NCBI GenBank assembly: GCA_947044365.1
Contig: OX345639.1
Location: 6,815,718 to 6,879,717 of the forward strand
Length of the DNA stretch: 64,000 nucleotides
Source of the DNA: Petrosia ficiformis
Taxonomy: Eukaryota; Porifera; Demospongiae; Haplosclerida; Petrosiidae
Reading direction: 5' to 3'
Numbering within the stretch: the stretch's first letter is position 1; every line of letters starts with the position of its first letter. The notes under the pieces were generated by a model. The model worked only from the letters and a program-made list of their open reading frames with translations, was not told the DNA's origin and did not search any database. This document shows, in pieces, positions 58,201-63,633 of the stretch. A program made the position numbers and the translations under genes.

Positions 58201-59914
58201 ACATGTTTTATATTAATTTAGTAATAAAGTCAGTATATACATGTACAGTATGTACTAGTTATATAGTAATTTAGTAATAAAGTCAGTATATACATGTACA
58301 GTATGTACTTGTTATATATTAATTTAGTAATAAAGTCAGTATATACATGTACAGTATGTACTTGTTATATATTAATTTAGTAATAAAGTCAGTATATACA
58401 TGTACAGTATGTACTTGTTATATATTAATTTAGTAATAAAGTCAGTATATACATGTACAGTATGTACTAGTTATATATTAATTTAGTAATAAAGTCAGTA
58501 TATACATGTACAGTATGTACTAGTTATATATTAATTTAGTAATAAAGTCAGTATATACATGTACAGTATGTACTTGTTATATATTAATTTAGTAATAAAG
58601 TCAGTATATACATGTACAGTATGTACTAGTTATATATTAATTTAGTAATAAAGTCAGTATATACATGTACAGTATGTACTAGTTATATATTAATTTAGTA
58701 ATAAAGTCAGTATATACATGTACAGTATGTACTTGTTATATATTAATTTAGTAATAAAGTCAGTATATACATGTACAGTATGTACTTGTTATATATTAAT
58801 TTAGTAATAAAGTCAGTATATACATGTACAGTATGTACTTGTTATATAGTAATTTAGTAATAAAGTCAGTATATACATGTACAGTATGTACTTGTTATAT
58901 ATTAATTTAATTTAGCTTAATGAAAATTCTAGTCCAATTTTGTGATTATAAGCTGATTTCTTCCTTCTGGTCTGGACCTTATTGTAGCTGAAGTGTGCAT
59001 TGGTTATGTGCCACACCCATTAATTTACTTAGCCCACCCCCCCCCCCCCCCCAGAATGACGAACTTCCTAAAAACGTTATATTTGACCCATATATGAAAG
59101 ATCATGTAGGGATATCAGAATTGAAAAAGCAAACAAACAAGATTGGGATGGTACATTAGCAGCAAAATTACAAACATATATTTCAAGTATGTACATATAC
59201 ATATGAATATGGGCGTGTTCTAACAGTGATTTAGATCATTTTATTTACACATACATATAGATCTCTCCATATGATTATGCAAGAATCGAGGCAGTATTAC
59301 AACTGTTGAATAATTTGGAGATTCAGGGGGATGTGCCAGTTGAAAATGGCCTCAGATTATTGGAATGTTTGAGTAGACACACTCGCCAGGGTCATGTTTC
59401 TAGTACAGAAAAGGAATGGATGGCAAAATGGAGTGAACACAACAAGGTACAGCTGATATTGATCTGAGTACTACTAGTATCACTACATTTAATATTTACC
59501 TGATGTTTTAATATTCATACAAATTACCTTCATTAACTGATTTTTGGTTATATATGTACATGTATACTATATCAACATATACATGTACTAAAACAGTCGT
59601 GTACTAAAGTAACTAAAACATGTAAAAATGTACATGTCTATTAGTAAAAATGATGTACATGTATATGTTGCAATTAGTACAGTATAGTGGTGGTTGATAG
59701 CTGTAGTGACTCGCCAAGTATAAAGAAACTCCTAGATATGCCACCGTGTAGAGTGCATAATTCATATACCTCCATAAATAGTTTGCATGTTTGAAATTAT
59801 GTATAACTGTCTTATAGACACAAAATGTTTTGGGAGAAGAATCATCAAATGGATGGAAGACACGTCTACCTTTTCATCCCTTAATGCGAAGAAGTTTGGT
59901 GGTACAAATACTCT
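23902..59914 (+). CDS. KNTC1: KNTC1 (Rod), RZZ kinetochore complex subunit; 42 exons seen, 3' end not found
   Basis: Orthologue of human KNTC1/Rod, which with ZW10 and Zwilch forms the RZZ complex at unattached kinetochores, recruiting Spindly-dynein and MAD1-MAD2 and building the fibrous corona. Recognised from collinear matches along the protein: SSGVLHFV in the propeller, LAKLLSQQRFNEAFTFANEY at the start of the solenoid, SWEAKAITVV, YVRYVLKQPSDTVLQDALK, FTEDGLVLEMATILPLVVEY, ISPYDYARIEAVLQLL and TRLPFH. About 1,560 codons are assigned; human KNTC1 has about 2,209. Phases join everywhere except exon 33 to 34. The chosen start (MSLYEINEVLSIQVK) is the first ATG after the divergent promoter. 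The remaining ~650 C-terminal residues are not visible between 59915 and 64000. Exons are mostly 60-200 bp; introns are much longer than usual in compact sponge genomes because of repeats. Confidence 0.95.
24811..24925. repeat. Interspersed repeat, copy 1 of 2 (partner 26955-27110)
   Basis: Shares TTTAATTTTAAAGTTTA, CTGAAAA/CTAAAAT, CATGTACCACT and ATGTACTCC/ATGCACTCC blocks with 26955-27110. Confidence 0.55.
26402..26885. mobile_element. Two adjoining GTGTTGTTTTAG MITE copies, opposite orientation
   Basis: The reverse copy spans about 26402-26620 (CCCTTTTAGTAAGTC block); the forward, shorter copy spans about 26690-26885 and ends ACTAAAACAACACTA. A TA microsatellite at 26650-26670 lies between them. 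Confidence 0.6.
26955..27110. repeat. Interspersed repeat, copy 2 of 2 (partner 24811-24925)
   Basis: See 24811-24925. This copy starts within a GTGGTACCATGGCACTCCCC context and carries the CATGTACCACTGATGCACTC block. Confidence 0.55.
27363..27380. repeat. Perfect 18-bp palindrome
   Basis: TGAAGGTTCGAACCTTCA lies 78 bp after KNTC1 exon 8. Could be a transposon tip or a protein-binding site. Confidence 0.6.
28055..28300 (-). repeat. Interspersed repeat family 3, copy 1
   Basis: Reverse-orientation copy of a ~230-bp element also at 32595-32835, 44150-44375 and 57355-57565. Shared blocks, read on the - strand, include TTGAAATTTGACATTCAC, GAACAGGAAGGATAATTATA and CTAAAGTTATGAACATTTTT. Non-coding. 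Confidence 0.75.
31113..31596. mobile_element. ~484-bp element with long (~90 bp) imperfect inverted repeats
   Basis: The left arm starts ATTCATAATGGAGGTTT (31113) and carries AGCCCGAGGGCCTTCTTCAG. The right arm is its reverse complement, carrying TAGCTGAAGAAGGGCCTCGA and ending AAACCTCCACGATGAAT (31596). The interior has no ORF. Each arm read outward contains CTGAAGA followed by a GC hairpin and (G/A)AAA. Confidence 0.75.
31711..31862. repeat. 77-bp tandem duplication
   Basis: Two copies differing by few bases; the unit contains CTAATTCAATTGTACTCTTA and GAGAGGCTGGATTAAACAGC. Confidence 0.9.
31960..32275. repeat. ~103-bp tandem repeat, 3 copies
   Basis: The unit contains AGGATAGACAGACAG, CATGTACATGTACATGTAGG and GTGTATTATAATATACACAT. 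The long - strand ORFs over it are frame by-products of the repeat. Confidence 0.9.
32595..32835 (+). repeat. Interspersed repeat family 3, copy 2
   Basis: Contains GGATTGAAATTTGACATACA, GAACAGGAAGGACTATTATA and AAACTAAAGTTAT; see 28055-28300. Confidence 0.8.
33265..33505. repeat. (TG)n-rich microsatellite tract
   Basis: About 240 bp of TGTGTGTG with TGTCTG and TATG interruptions just upstream of the acceptor of KNTC1 exon 13 (33546). Confidence 0.95.
33967..34606. mobile_element. AACCCTC...GAGGGTT element, copy 2 (~640 bp)
   Basis: Closely collinear with 16855-17517: shared blocks GGATCAAAAGTAACAATAGG, TTAAAGTTACGACAATTTTT, AGTAGTGGCTGCTACAAC and ATCACACTTGTGG. Confidence 0.8.
35025..35300. 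repeat. ~31-bp tandem repeat, ~9 copies
   Basis: The unit is GAAGGACTTAAGTACAAGTA followed by CATGTATTTTTA. Lies in KNTC1 intron 13. Confidence 0.9.
36060..36458. mobile_element. Non-autonomous hAT-type transposon (399 bp) with perfect 8-bp target duplication
   Basis: The ends are TAGGGCTGCAATGAATA and TATTCGTTGCAGCCCTA, the latter the inverted form of the former with few mismatches. The flanks are identical 8-bp direct repeats, GTACGAAC, at 36052-36059 and 36459-36466. An 8-bp duplication and an AGGGCTGCAA tip are typical of hAT elements. No transposase frame. Confidence 0.88.
36756..36993. mobile_element. Small element with AGGGTTCTCTCCA inverted ends
   Basis: The left tip is AGGGTTCTCTCCA and the right tip TGGAGAGAACCCT, a perfect 13-bp inverted pair. 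A run of C precedes the right end. About 238 bp, no ORF, hAT-like size. The target duplication is not clear. Confidence 0.65.
38084..38400. repeat. tRNA-like sequence flanked by two copies of a 75-bp (CTTT)n-tailed unit
   Basis: TTTTTCCATTGTCTCAGGTG followed by TCTGTC(TTTC)n and AGATAACATATGTA occurs at 38084-38162 and 38332-38400. A third copy, inverted, lies near 37650-37700 (GAAAGACACCTGAGGCAATG). The layout is that of a tRNA-derived SINE with a CTTT tail, duplicated around its head. Confidence 0.6.
38253..38325 (+). tRNA. tRNA-like gene, anticodon AGA, probably SINE head rather than functional tRNA
   Basis: A full cloverleaf can be drawn: D arm GCTC AGTTGGTA GAGC, anticodon stem TCTGT / ACAGA with loop CTAGAAT (anticodon AGA), T arm GTGGG TTCGAAT CCCAC, and acceptor GCCTGGG against CTGAGGC with one mismatch and one wobble. 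AGA would be serine, but there are only five variable-loop bases instead of the long serine arm. A second, partial tRNA-like piece lies inverted at 38215-38252. Both facts favour a SINE or pseudo-tRNA. Confidence 0.45.
38962..39672 (-). mobile_element. GTGTTGTTTTAG MITE split by the AACCCTC element
   Basis: The MITE halves are at 38962-39058 (ending CCCTTTTAGTAAACTTATT) and about 39588-39672 (GTGGTCACTATTGTCAAAC ... AAAACAACACTA). The 528 bp between them are element copy 3, so the AACCCTC element inserted into an existing MITE. Confidence 0.75.
39059..39586. mobile_element. AACCCTC...GAGGGTT element, copy 3 (~528 bp), nested in a MITE
   Basis: Starts TTAACCCGAGCGTGTAGGCG and ends GCGAGGGTTCTGCACTTTAG then TGCATTCATTATT. 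Termini match copies at 16855 and 33967; the interior differs, which suggests a subfamily. Confidence 0.7.
39668..39885. repeat. ~42-bp tandem repeat, 5 copies
   Basis: The unit contains CCAATTGCTTATCATCTTGT then TGGCAATCATGCAACGTACC. It precedes KNTC1 exon 17; ORFs over it are repeat artefacts. Confidence 0.85.
40242..40706 (+). repeat. ~98-bp tandem array of a tRNA-like SINE head, 5 copies
   Basis: Each unit holds GTGGTGGATCAGATGGTAAG (box A-like), TGCCTGACTAGATATC and GGTCCTGGGTTCAATATACA (box B-like), then ACTCCTACACTCCTCATG. A reverse partial copy (GGGATTGAACCCTAGATCTT) lies at 40165-40240, so the array is headed by an inverted unit. Confidence 0.8.
40712..40968 (-). mobile_element. MITE, GTGTTGTTTTAG family, reverse orientation
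   Basis: Full-length copy immediately after the tRNA-like array, ending ACTAAAACAACACTAG. Confidence 0.75.
41036..41082. repeat. 13-bp tandem repeat
   Basis: ATAACACCATGAT repeated about four times. Confidence 0.9.
41855..42498. repeat. 640-bp polypyrimidine intron (CTC/CTT-rich)
   Basis: KNTC1 intron 20 is almost entirely C and T on the coding strand, built of TCCTCCTTCTCC- and CCATTATTCATCCTTCTC-like units. The 362-codon and 222-codon ORFs across it are read-through of this tract and carry no protein signal beyond exons 20 and 21. Confidence 0.9.
43900..44130. repeat. Palindromic ~85-bp units, 3 tandem copies
   Basis: Each unit is a hairpin, GGAATCACATACACCATGCT ... AGCATGGTGTATGTGATT, with a TACAATGTACA-type loop. 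It begins about 20 bp after the donor of KNTC1 exon 24. Confidence 0.8.
44150..44375 (+). repeat. Interspersed repeat family 3, copy 3
   Basis: Contains AATGGATTGAAATTTGACAT and AAACTAAAGTTATAAATATT; see 28055-28300. Confidence 0.75.
44780..45205. repeat. ATGTATGC/ATGTATAC microsatellite
   Basis: Over 400 bp of ATGTATGCATGTATACATG-type repeats. It yields six overlapping ORFs on both strands, none of them genes. Confidence 0.97.
45575..45725. repeat. ~78-bp tandem duplication in KNTC1 intron 28
   Basis: Both units contain ATACATGTATAATTAGTCCA and GTCAGATGAAGAACTGT. Confidence 0.8.
46805..47095. repeat. ~43-bp minisatellite, 7 copies
   Basis: The unit is GGGGACTGAACACTGTACTG then TAGTGGGTGTTCAGAGGGGC. 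It is GC-richer than its intron and contains the hairpin GAACAC ... GTGTTC. Confidence 0.93.
48247..49022 (+). repeat. 47-bp minisatellite, 17 copies, carrying the KNTC1 exon 33 donor site
   Basis: The unit is CCCAAGTGGTTAGTACATGT followed by ACATGTAACTATTAATATAT. Its first copy is the real exon end (TGTCCAAGTG at 48251-48260 with donor gttagt). Copies near 48583 and 48921 read GTGGTAAGTAC, a stronger donor consensus than the original. The array fills most of intron 33. Confidence 0.93.
49150..49260. repeat. (TA)n tract
   Basis: Long TATATATA runs directly after the minisatellite in KNTC1 intron 33. Confidence 0.93.
50885..51470 (-). pseudogene. Duplicated antisense gene fragment, damaged copy, with MITE insertion
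   Basis: On the - strand this segment is a copy of 54055-54520 (shared ATAATTATGTCCACAGAGAT and ACCACAACTCATTCTC on the + strand). The exon-like piece reads TNRTCEENELWCG, with the Cys-Gly of the other copy changed to Cys-Glu. A GTGTTGTTTTAG MITE (51205-51437) sits where the other copy has its splice donor. Both changes mark it as the dead copy. Confidence 0.5.
51205..51437 (-). mobile_element. MITE, GTGTTGTTTTAG family, inserted in a duplicated gene fragment
   Basis: Carries CCCTTTTAGTAAGCC and TACTAAAACAACACA, truncated at its far end. The paralogous segment at 54420-54460 lacks it and so shows the empty site. Confidence 0.75.
52355..52426. repeat. Fold-back with 24-bp arms
   Basis: GAGGGTAGGATATTAGTTGT and the inverted ACAACTAATATCCCTTCCCTC surround a GCCCTCACTTTGTTCGGGA loop. 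It directly abuts the Mutator-like element. Confidence 0.7.
52412..53014 (+). other. Open coding-like stretch interrupted by the MULE
   Basis: Removing the element and one target copy leaves an open frame of about 65 codons ending at 53014, reading TVPTTIQITEISINIGNLCD, then KHVIYIKSTKDVLPTQY, and ending FTGE. It does not match KNTC1 and I do not recognise it. Confidence 0.25.
52439..52834. mobile_element. Mutator-like (MULE) non-autonomous element with perfect 10-bp target duplication
   Basis: 396 bp with ~51-bp terminal inverted repeats that start TAGTCTCGTGCGCGCAGACG and differ at about three positions. Identical direct repeats TCTAAATCAC lie at 52429-52438 and 52835-52844. Long TIRs and a 9-11-bp duplication are the Mutator signature. 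The interior has a - strand frame (52754-52566, SVEDSPSKFLRDPASFKEVL) that does not look like transposase. Confidence 0.85.
53478..53719 (-). pseudogene. Fibrinogen-like domain exon relic (VYCDME...GGW), antisense in KNTC1 intron
   Basis: Read on the - strand from a possible acceptor at 53720-53721: VYCDMEGSNCGGEGGWTKIG then LINMSEPGTTCPTGLTEKQY. VYCDME plus GGxGGWT is the start signature of fibrinogen-like/collagen-C-type domains found in large sponge and cnidarian families. The frame loses similarity after LCVNNYLSSGFGCT and stops at 53478, where a longer domain is expected. It is therefore a truncated relic or an exon of a nested gene. Confidence 0.5.
54055..54520 (-). pseudogene. Antisense Cys-rich exon and flank, better-preserved copy of 50885-51470
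   Basis: On the - strand, after a polypyrimidine tract and AG, an exon-like frame reads VYDSKRSKMYTNRTCGENEL then WCGEQC, followed by a donor gtaagt (54449). It lies upstream, in - strand order, of the fibrinogen-like exon at 53719-53478, so the two may be parts of one nested gene. The ORF over 54375-54031 is in the non-coding part of the duplication. Confidence 0.4.
55555..55785. repeat. Interspersed repeat, copy 2 of 2 (partner 4135-4335)
   Basis: Carries GTGGTGTGAAAACAGCCAGT and ACTGTATACAAAGTATATGT. The 137-codon - strand ORF across it is not a gene. Confidence 0.6.
56590..56790. repeat. (AC)n-rich tract before KNTC1 exon 39
   Basis: About 200 bp of ACACAC with ACAT and CGCA interruptions ending at the acceptor of exon 39. 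Confidence 0.95.
57355..57565 (+). repeat. Interspersed repeat family 3, copy 4
   Basis: Contains GAATGAAATTTGACATACAC and AAACTAAAGTTATGAGTATT; see 28055-28300. Confidence 0.75.
57598..57902. repeat. Degenerate telomere-like (TTAGGG-related) array
   Basis: About 300 bp of mixed GGGTTAGG, GGGTAGGTTA and TTAGGGGTAGGG units, all G-rich on the + strand. Related to the metazoan telomere repeat but irregular and lying inside KNTC1 intron 39. Confidence 0.8.
58221..58911 (+). repeat. ~53-bp minisatellite, 13 copies, carrying a copy of the KNTC1 exon 40 donor region
   Basis: The unit contains AGTAATAAAGTCAGTATATA then CATGTACAGTATGTACT. AATAAAGTCAGT differs at one position from the exon 40 end plus donor (AATAAG|GTCAGT at 58151-58162). 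The substitution removes the GT-preceding G but keeps the GTCAGT donor. Confidence 0.9.
59055..59190 (+). pseudogene. Coding-like segment in KNTC1 intron 40, one frameshift, origin unknown
   Basis: After a run of C and an AG, the frame reads NDELPKNVIFDPYMKDH, then shifts and continues DIRIEKANKQDWDGTLAAKL to a possible donor gtatgt. Exons 40 and 41 join directly in line with human KNTC1, so this is either an extra alternative exon or a relic. A gap-free frame does not exist across it. Confidence 0.3.
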
Positions 59915-61242
59915 GTATGTGACACACACATGCACACACACACGCACACGCACATGCGCGTGCACACACACTCAAACATATTCATATACACAGTTACACA
60001 CAGAGTTGCACATAAACATTAAGTTAAACTTGAAATCCAATTAATGATTCTTTGAATTTCAAGACTAACCTTTTAAGACACTTGTCATTAAATTGTCATA
60101 AATGAATGTGTAGTAACATTCAATCTCTTATACATGTTTTATATTATTATACTTTGTATGTGATATGATAATGCAACAGCTATGAGTAAAGTACATACAT
60201 TCAAGAACACTTGTGATTAAACTGTCATAAATGAATTTAGTAATCTCTTACATATGTATCACATTTTAATTTATATGAGATAATTCAGAGATATATATAC
60301 ATGTATATATAATATATATAAATATATATAATATTGTATATATATATATATATTTAAAGCACTTTCACGCCTAACATCAAAGGTACCAACTGTTCTATAT
60401 TTTCCATATAGCACACTTTTTTGACCACATCCTGTTCTATATTTTCCGGATGTTGTTTATAACACTAGAAAACAACGCGCTTACCTCGGGTTTAGTGCAA
60501 GAACGCTAAGTACTTCATTCTTCTTCTCCATTGTATCAATCCAAAGTACTAATACTGTACTATAAACCAGTTAAAGCACCGGTTTCGCTCGTGTTGTCTT
60601 GGAAAATATAGCACTGGGGGTGGGGTCTCGAAGCCTCATAAAGCACTCGGCTATGCTTCGTGCTTTATGAGCTTCTCGACCCCACCCCTTGTGCTATATT
60701 TTCCATACAACACTCGCACCGGTGCTTTAACTAATACATATAGTATGATGGTGACATCATCCCTTTAATGTTGTGAGTCCTATATATTGTGCACACTATG
60801 CAGGAGATGACACCATCATACAATATATTGTAATGATGTAACTTCCTTAGTTACTGATAGCTTACTTAGCACTGTAATACTAATGTATGTATATATTATA
60901 TATATTATATATATTATACATGTATGTATTATAATTATAAGTATTATCCCACATTTGGCTTGTGGCTGTAGCCGCATTTGTTAACTACTAAAACCTTTTT
61001 AATATGGCATTTTAATAAAAAATATACCCAAATAATAAAATTAAATTACATAAAACTGCAACTAAAATAGTGTACTACGTTCAAAAGAGACTTTCTATTG
61101 GTCCACAAAATGTTTAAAATTATATATAGGGGTCTAAAAACTGGAACTGCTAAAACAATACAAAGAGGTACACATAACACAACTAAACATCTATTCCATT
61201 GTATTTGTATATCTGTTGCTATTCAATTGCAACGTTCGAAAT
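59915..61242. other. Non-coding stretch: KNTC1 intron and/or intergenic
   Basis: Contains an (AC)n tract (59925-60010), TA-rich runs near 60295-60350 and 60890-60930, a fold-back element (60571-60730) and a possible degenerate GTGTTGTTTTAG MITE (about 60980-61075). I found no further KNTC1 exon on the + strand. Confidence 0.6.
60571..60730. mobile_element. 160-bp fold-back element with TTAA ends
   Basis: Two ~75-bp arms form a near-complete hairpin: TTAAAGCACCGGT ... GAAAATATAGCAC ... GGGGTGGGGTC ... and the inverse, ending ACCGGTGCTTTAA. TTAA at both ends recalls piggyBac-type targets, but TTAA is itself palindromic, so this is only suggestive. Confidence 0.7.
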
Positions 61243-63633
61243 TTAATTTGTACTCCAGAGTACACCAATACACAAGAGCGTTATCAGTATTATTTCAAAT
61301 TTCACCACATTGCCGCCATCATGGTGTCCCTCTCCATGGTGACCCCCCTCATCATTATTATTTCCATCGTCTCCCTCGTTGGTATTATTATTTCCATCAT
61401 CTCCCTCGTTGTTATTTCCATCGTCTCCCTCGTTGTTATTTCCATCGTCTCCCTCGTTATTATTATTACTTCCATCATTGCAATTTCCTTCCCTGATTGC
61501 TTCCCTGTCTATCTTAAATTGGTCAACAGTGTAATCAGGGAAGCTACCACATTTTAGCATTTCCATAGGAGGACACTTTGTATTGTCAATATCTTCAGCA
61601 ATAACAGCACTCATTCCACCAAGCACATGTGGCTCTATATGACAGTGTATAAACCAGTAACCTGGATTATTAGCTTTGAAATAAACCACAGCATAACCAC
61701 CTGCTGGAATAAGGAGTGTGTCTTTTAATGGAGCGTAATGAATGATTTTTTCATCAGTCTTTCCATGTTCATAAGCAATTATCAATTTTGGGTTATTGCA
61801 TTTATTTGTCCCTCCGCAATTAATTTCTTTGTTGGTGCGTATCAGCTTTCCGTCTTTGTAATCTCCAAACTTAATGGCCACAACATGCATGTAATGACCG
61901 TGAAGATGAACTGGATGGGCAAAACTATGTTTGTTTAGTTCATCAGTTGTGTCAGTTTCACCAGGTAGAACATTTGATAATATCATCTGTATTGAACGAT
62001 CTTTCTTTGTATCTCTGACATGAACACATTTACAATCGTCAGCACCATCGTTGCATGTATTTGAGTCATTTTTAATGCCTTGACATTTTTCTTTTTCTAT
62101 TACCTCACTTTTTTCTGTGTCACCAACTGATAGTGAAAATGGATATGTAGGTAGCTTCATGTTACGTGCATTCATAGAATTTAACATCTCTTTTGGACCT
62201 TCAAAGCCAAAATTGAAGAAAAGCTTATCATCTTGTCTCACCTGTAAAGCAGGAAGATTATCATCAGGTATCAGGTCAGGGAACTTTAATGTTAAGTTAT
62301 GAATATGGATACAAGTCAACTTATAAGAAGGAGGATATTCTCTAAATGGACAATTAAGAACAGTGCAATTATATGTGCTATTGCAGCAACTACTGACTGG
62401 AGTTGAACTGTCATTTATGGATTTATATCGAGTGGAGTTTGGTACAGAGTTTATATCATAATGTAAAATGGCTTCAACAGAATGGGATTCTTTTTCTAGA
62501 GTCTCGGCTCTTATCATAAAATTCTCAGGTTTTGAATTACCTATTTCTGAACTTGTTTTAGTTTTCAGAAGGAAGTCATAACGTTCTCCAGAATGTATAA
62601 TGATATAATCAACCTTCTGTTTTTCAACAAATGCTCCATCTGTAGCAATAACCATAAGCTTGTGTTCATCTACTGATACACGATATGCAAAAATATCCTG
62701 AGCTCCTATCAAACGAAATCGATAAGTATTATCACTTGAAACAGTGAAGATACTGAGAAGTGTTTCACTGTAGTTATCATTTTCACGTCTGCCCTTACCA
62801 TTGATCAATCCAGAACAATATGGATGATCACTAACCTCTGCCTCATCTAGTGAACGTATTATAGTTTCACCCATTTCAGTTTCATCCATTTCAGATACTT
62901 TCTCATCCTGCCAATCTAGAAATGTGAGTGTGTGTAAACCTGGCATGTCTTCAAAATCGTATCCAAGCCTACTTGTATCTTCTTTTTGCTCTCTAACGAT
63001 AAGAGCGCCAAAGAGTCCTATTGTTCTTTGTGTCTTACTGTGGGAATGATACCAGTGAGTACCAGTTTGCATTGCTTGGAATATATAAGTAAAACTACCA
63101 TTAGATGGTATACCACATTGAGTGACATGTTCTACTCCATCCATCCAGTGAGTGTTCTTCTGATGCATACCATGCCAATGGATGGAGGTTTTTTCGTTCA
63201 GTTTATTTATTACATTAACAACTAAATACTGATCCTTGTTGAGAATAAGTGTGGGACCTGGTGCACGTCCATTGATTGCGATAAATGACCTCATTGACTT
63301 TCCATCGACTGTAAATGGTTGAGTGCAAGCTGTACTCTCCACTGTTATATATTTACATACATCATCATTTGTGGGTTCTTCACGAGGTCGAAGGTTTCCC
63401 GTAGTACTATCGATATACCACTCTGTGCCTTTATTTGTGTCTATTGACATTCCGTTGTCAGTAATCTTATATCGTGTGAATGGTTTGAGTTTCTGAATGA
63501 TTAGTTTAATCTCACAAGTTTCATCATCAGTTAGAGAACAGTCACATACTGGAGTAGTATAATCACAAGGTACCTCAGAAGACTCTGCTCCCACAATGAG
63601 CATCAAAAAGAACAGCACTATTTGCAAACCCAT
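61243..63633 (-). CDS. Laccase-type multicopper oxidase, intronless, membrane/GPI-anchored
   Basis: A 796-residue protein in one exon. Laccases oxidise phenols or similar substrates at a type 1 copper and reduce O2 to water at a trinuclear cluster. All four copper motifs are intact: HWHG (152-155), HWYHSH (193-198), HPVHLHGH (573-580) and HCHIEPHVLGGM (663-674). The type 1 ligands are Cys664, His573 and His669, with Met674 axial. Residues 1-18 form a signal peptide, followed by a Cys-rich N-terminal segment. Residues 717-773 are an acidic repeat of GNNNEGDD units ending in a His-rich GGHHGEGHH. A hydrophobic tail (IILITLLCIGVLW) follows and suggests a GPI signal or a C-terminal membrane anchor. 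A splice-acceptor-like tract (CCTTCCATTCACAG) sits three bases before the ATG, so a 5' UTR intron is possible. Secreted or cell-surface enzyme; the substrate is unknown. Confidence 0.97.
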   Translation of the reverse strand: MGLQIVLFFLMLIVGAESSEVPCDYTTPVCDCSLTDDETCEIKLIIQKLKPFTRYKITDNGMSIDTNKGTEWYIDSTTGNLRPREEPTNDDVCKYITVESTACTQPFTVDGKSMRSFIAINGRAPGPTLILNKDQYLVVNVINKLNEKTSIHWHGMHQKNTHWMDGVEHVTQCGIPSNGSFTYIFQAMQTGTHWYHSHSKTQRTIGLFGALIVREQKEDTSRLGYDFEDMPGLHTLTFLDWQDEKVSEMDETEMGETIIRSLDEAEVSDHPYCSGLINGKGRRENDNYSETLLSIFTVSSDNTYRFRLIGAQDIFAYRVSVDEHKLMVIATDGAFVEKQKVDYIIIHSGERYDFLLKTKTSSEIGNSKPENFMIRAETLEKESHSVEAILHYDINSVPNSTRYKSINDSSTPVSSCCNSTYNCTVLNCPFREYPPSYKLTCIHIHNLTLKFPDLIPDDNLPALQVRQDDKLFFNFGFEGPKEMLNSMNARNMKLPTYPFSLSVGDTEKSEVIEKEKCQGIKNDSNTCNDGADDCKCVHVRDTKKDRSIQMILSNVLPGETDTTDELNKHSFAHPVHLHGHYMHVVAIKFGDYKDGKLIRTNKEINCGGTNKCNNPKLIIAYEHGKTDEKIIHYAPLKDTLLIPAGGYAVVYFKANNPGYWFIHCHIEPHVLGGMSAVIAEDIDNTKCPPMEMLKCGSFPDYTVDQFKIDREAIREGNCNDGSNNNNEGDDGNNNEGDDGNNNEGDDGNNNTNEGDDGNNNDEGGHHGEGHHDGGNVVKFEIILITLLCIGVLWSTN
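61325..61490 (-). repeat. In-frame microsatellite coding the laccase GNNNEGDD repeat
   Basis: 24-bp-type coding units (+ strand GTTGTTATTTCCATCGTCTC) repeat about five times in frame, giving Asn/Asp/Glu/Gly repeats between the catalytic core and the anchor. Length is likely to vary between alleles. Confidence 0.85.

Larger units (their letters stand above)
56212..59914 (+). other. KNTC1: KNTC1 exons 37-42, last exons seen
   Basis: Exons: 56212-56340, 56392-56508, 56797-56906, 57997-58156, 59261-59446, 59818-59914. All phases agree; the last exon leaves one base for a further exon. Matches include FTRAFRGGSEEKKEVLYKML, NYC-RNFSFHLQEALLAYIK, ISPYDYARIEAVLQLL and WKTRLPFHPL. The donor after 59914 reads gtatgt, so splicing onwards is expected. 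Confidence 0.92.

Noticed and set aside
61243..63633. Bacterial contamination as the source of the laccase
   Set aside because: Codon and base composition resemble the host, the C-terminal anchor and linker are eukaryote-like, a splice-acceptor-like tract precedes the ATG, and flanking repeats are the host's. Ancient transfer is not excluded.
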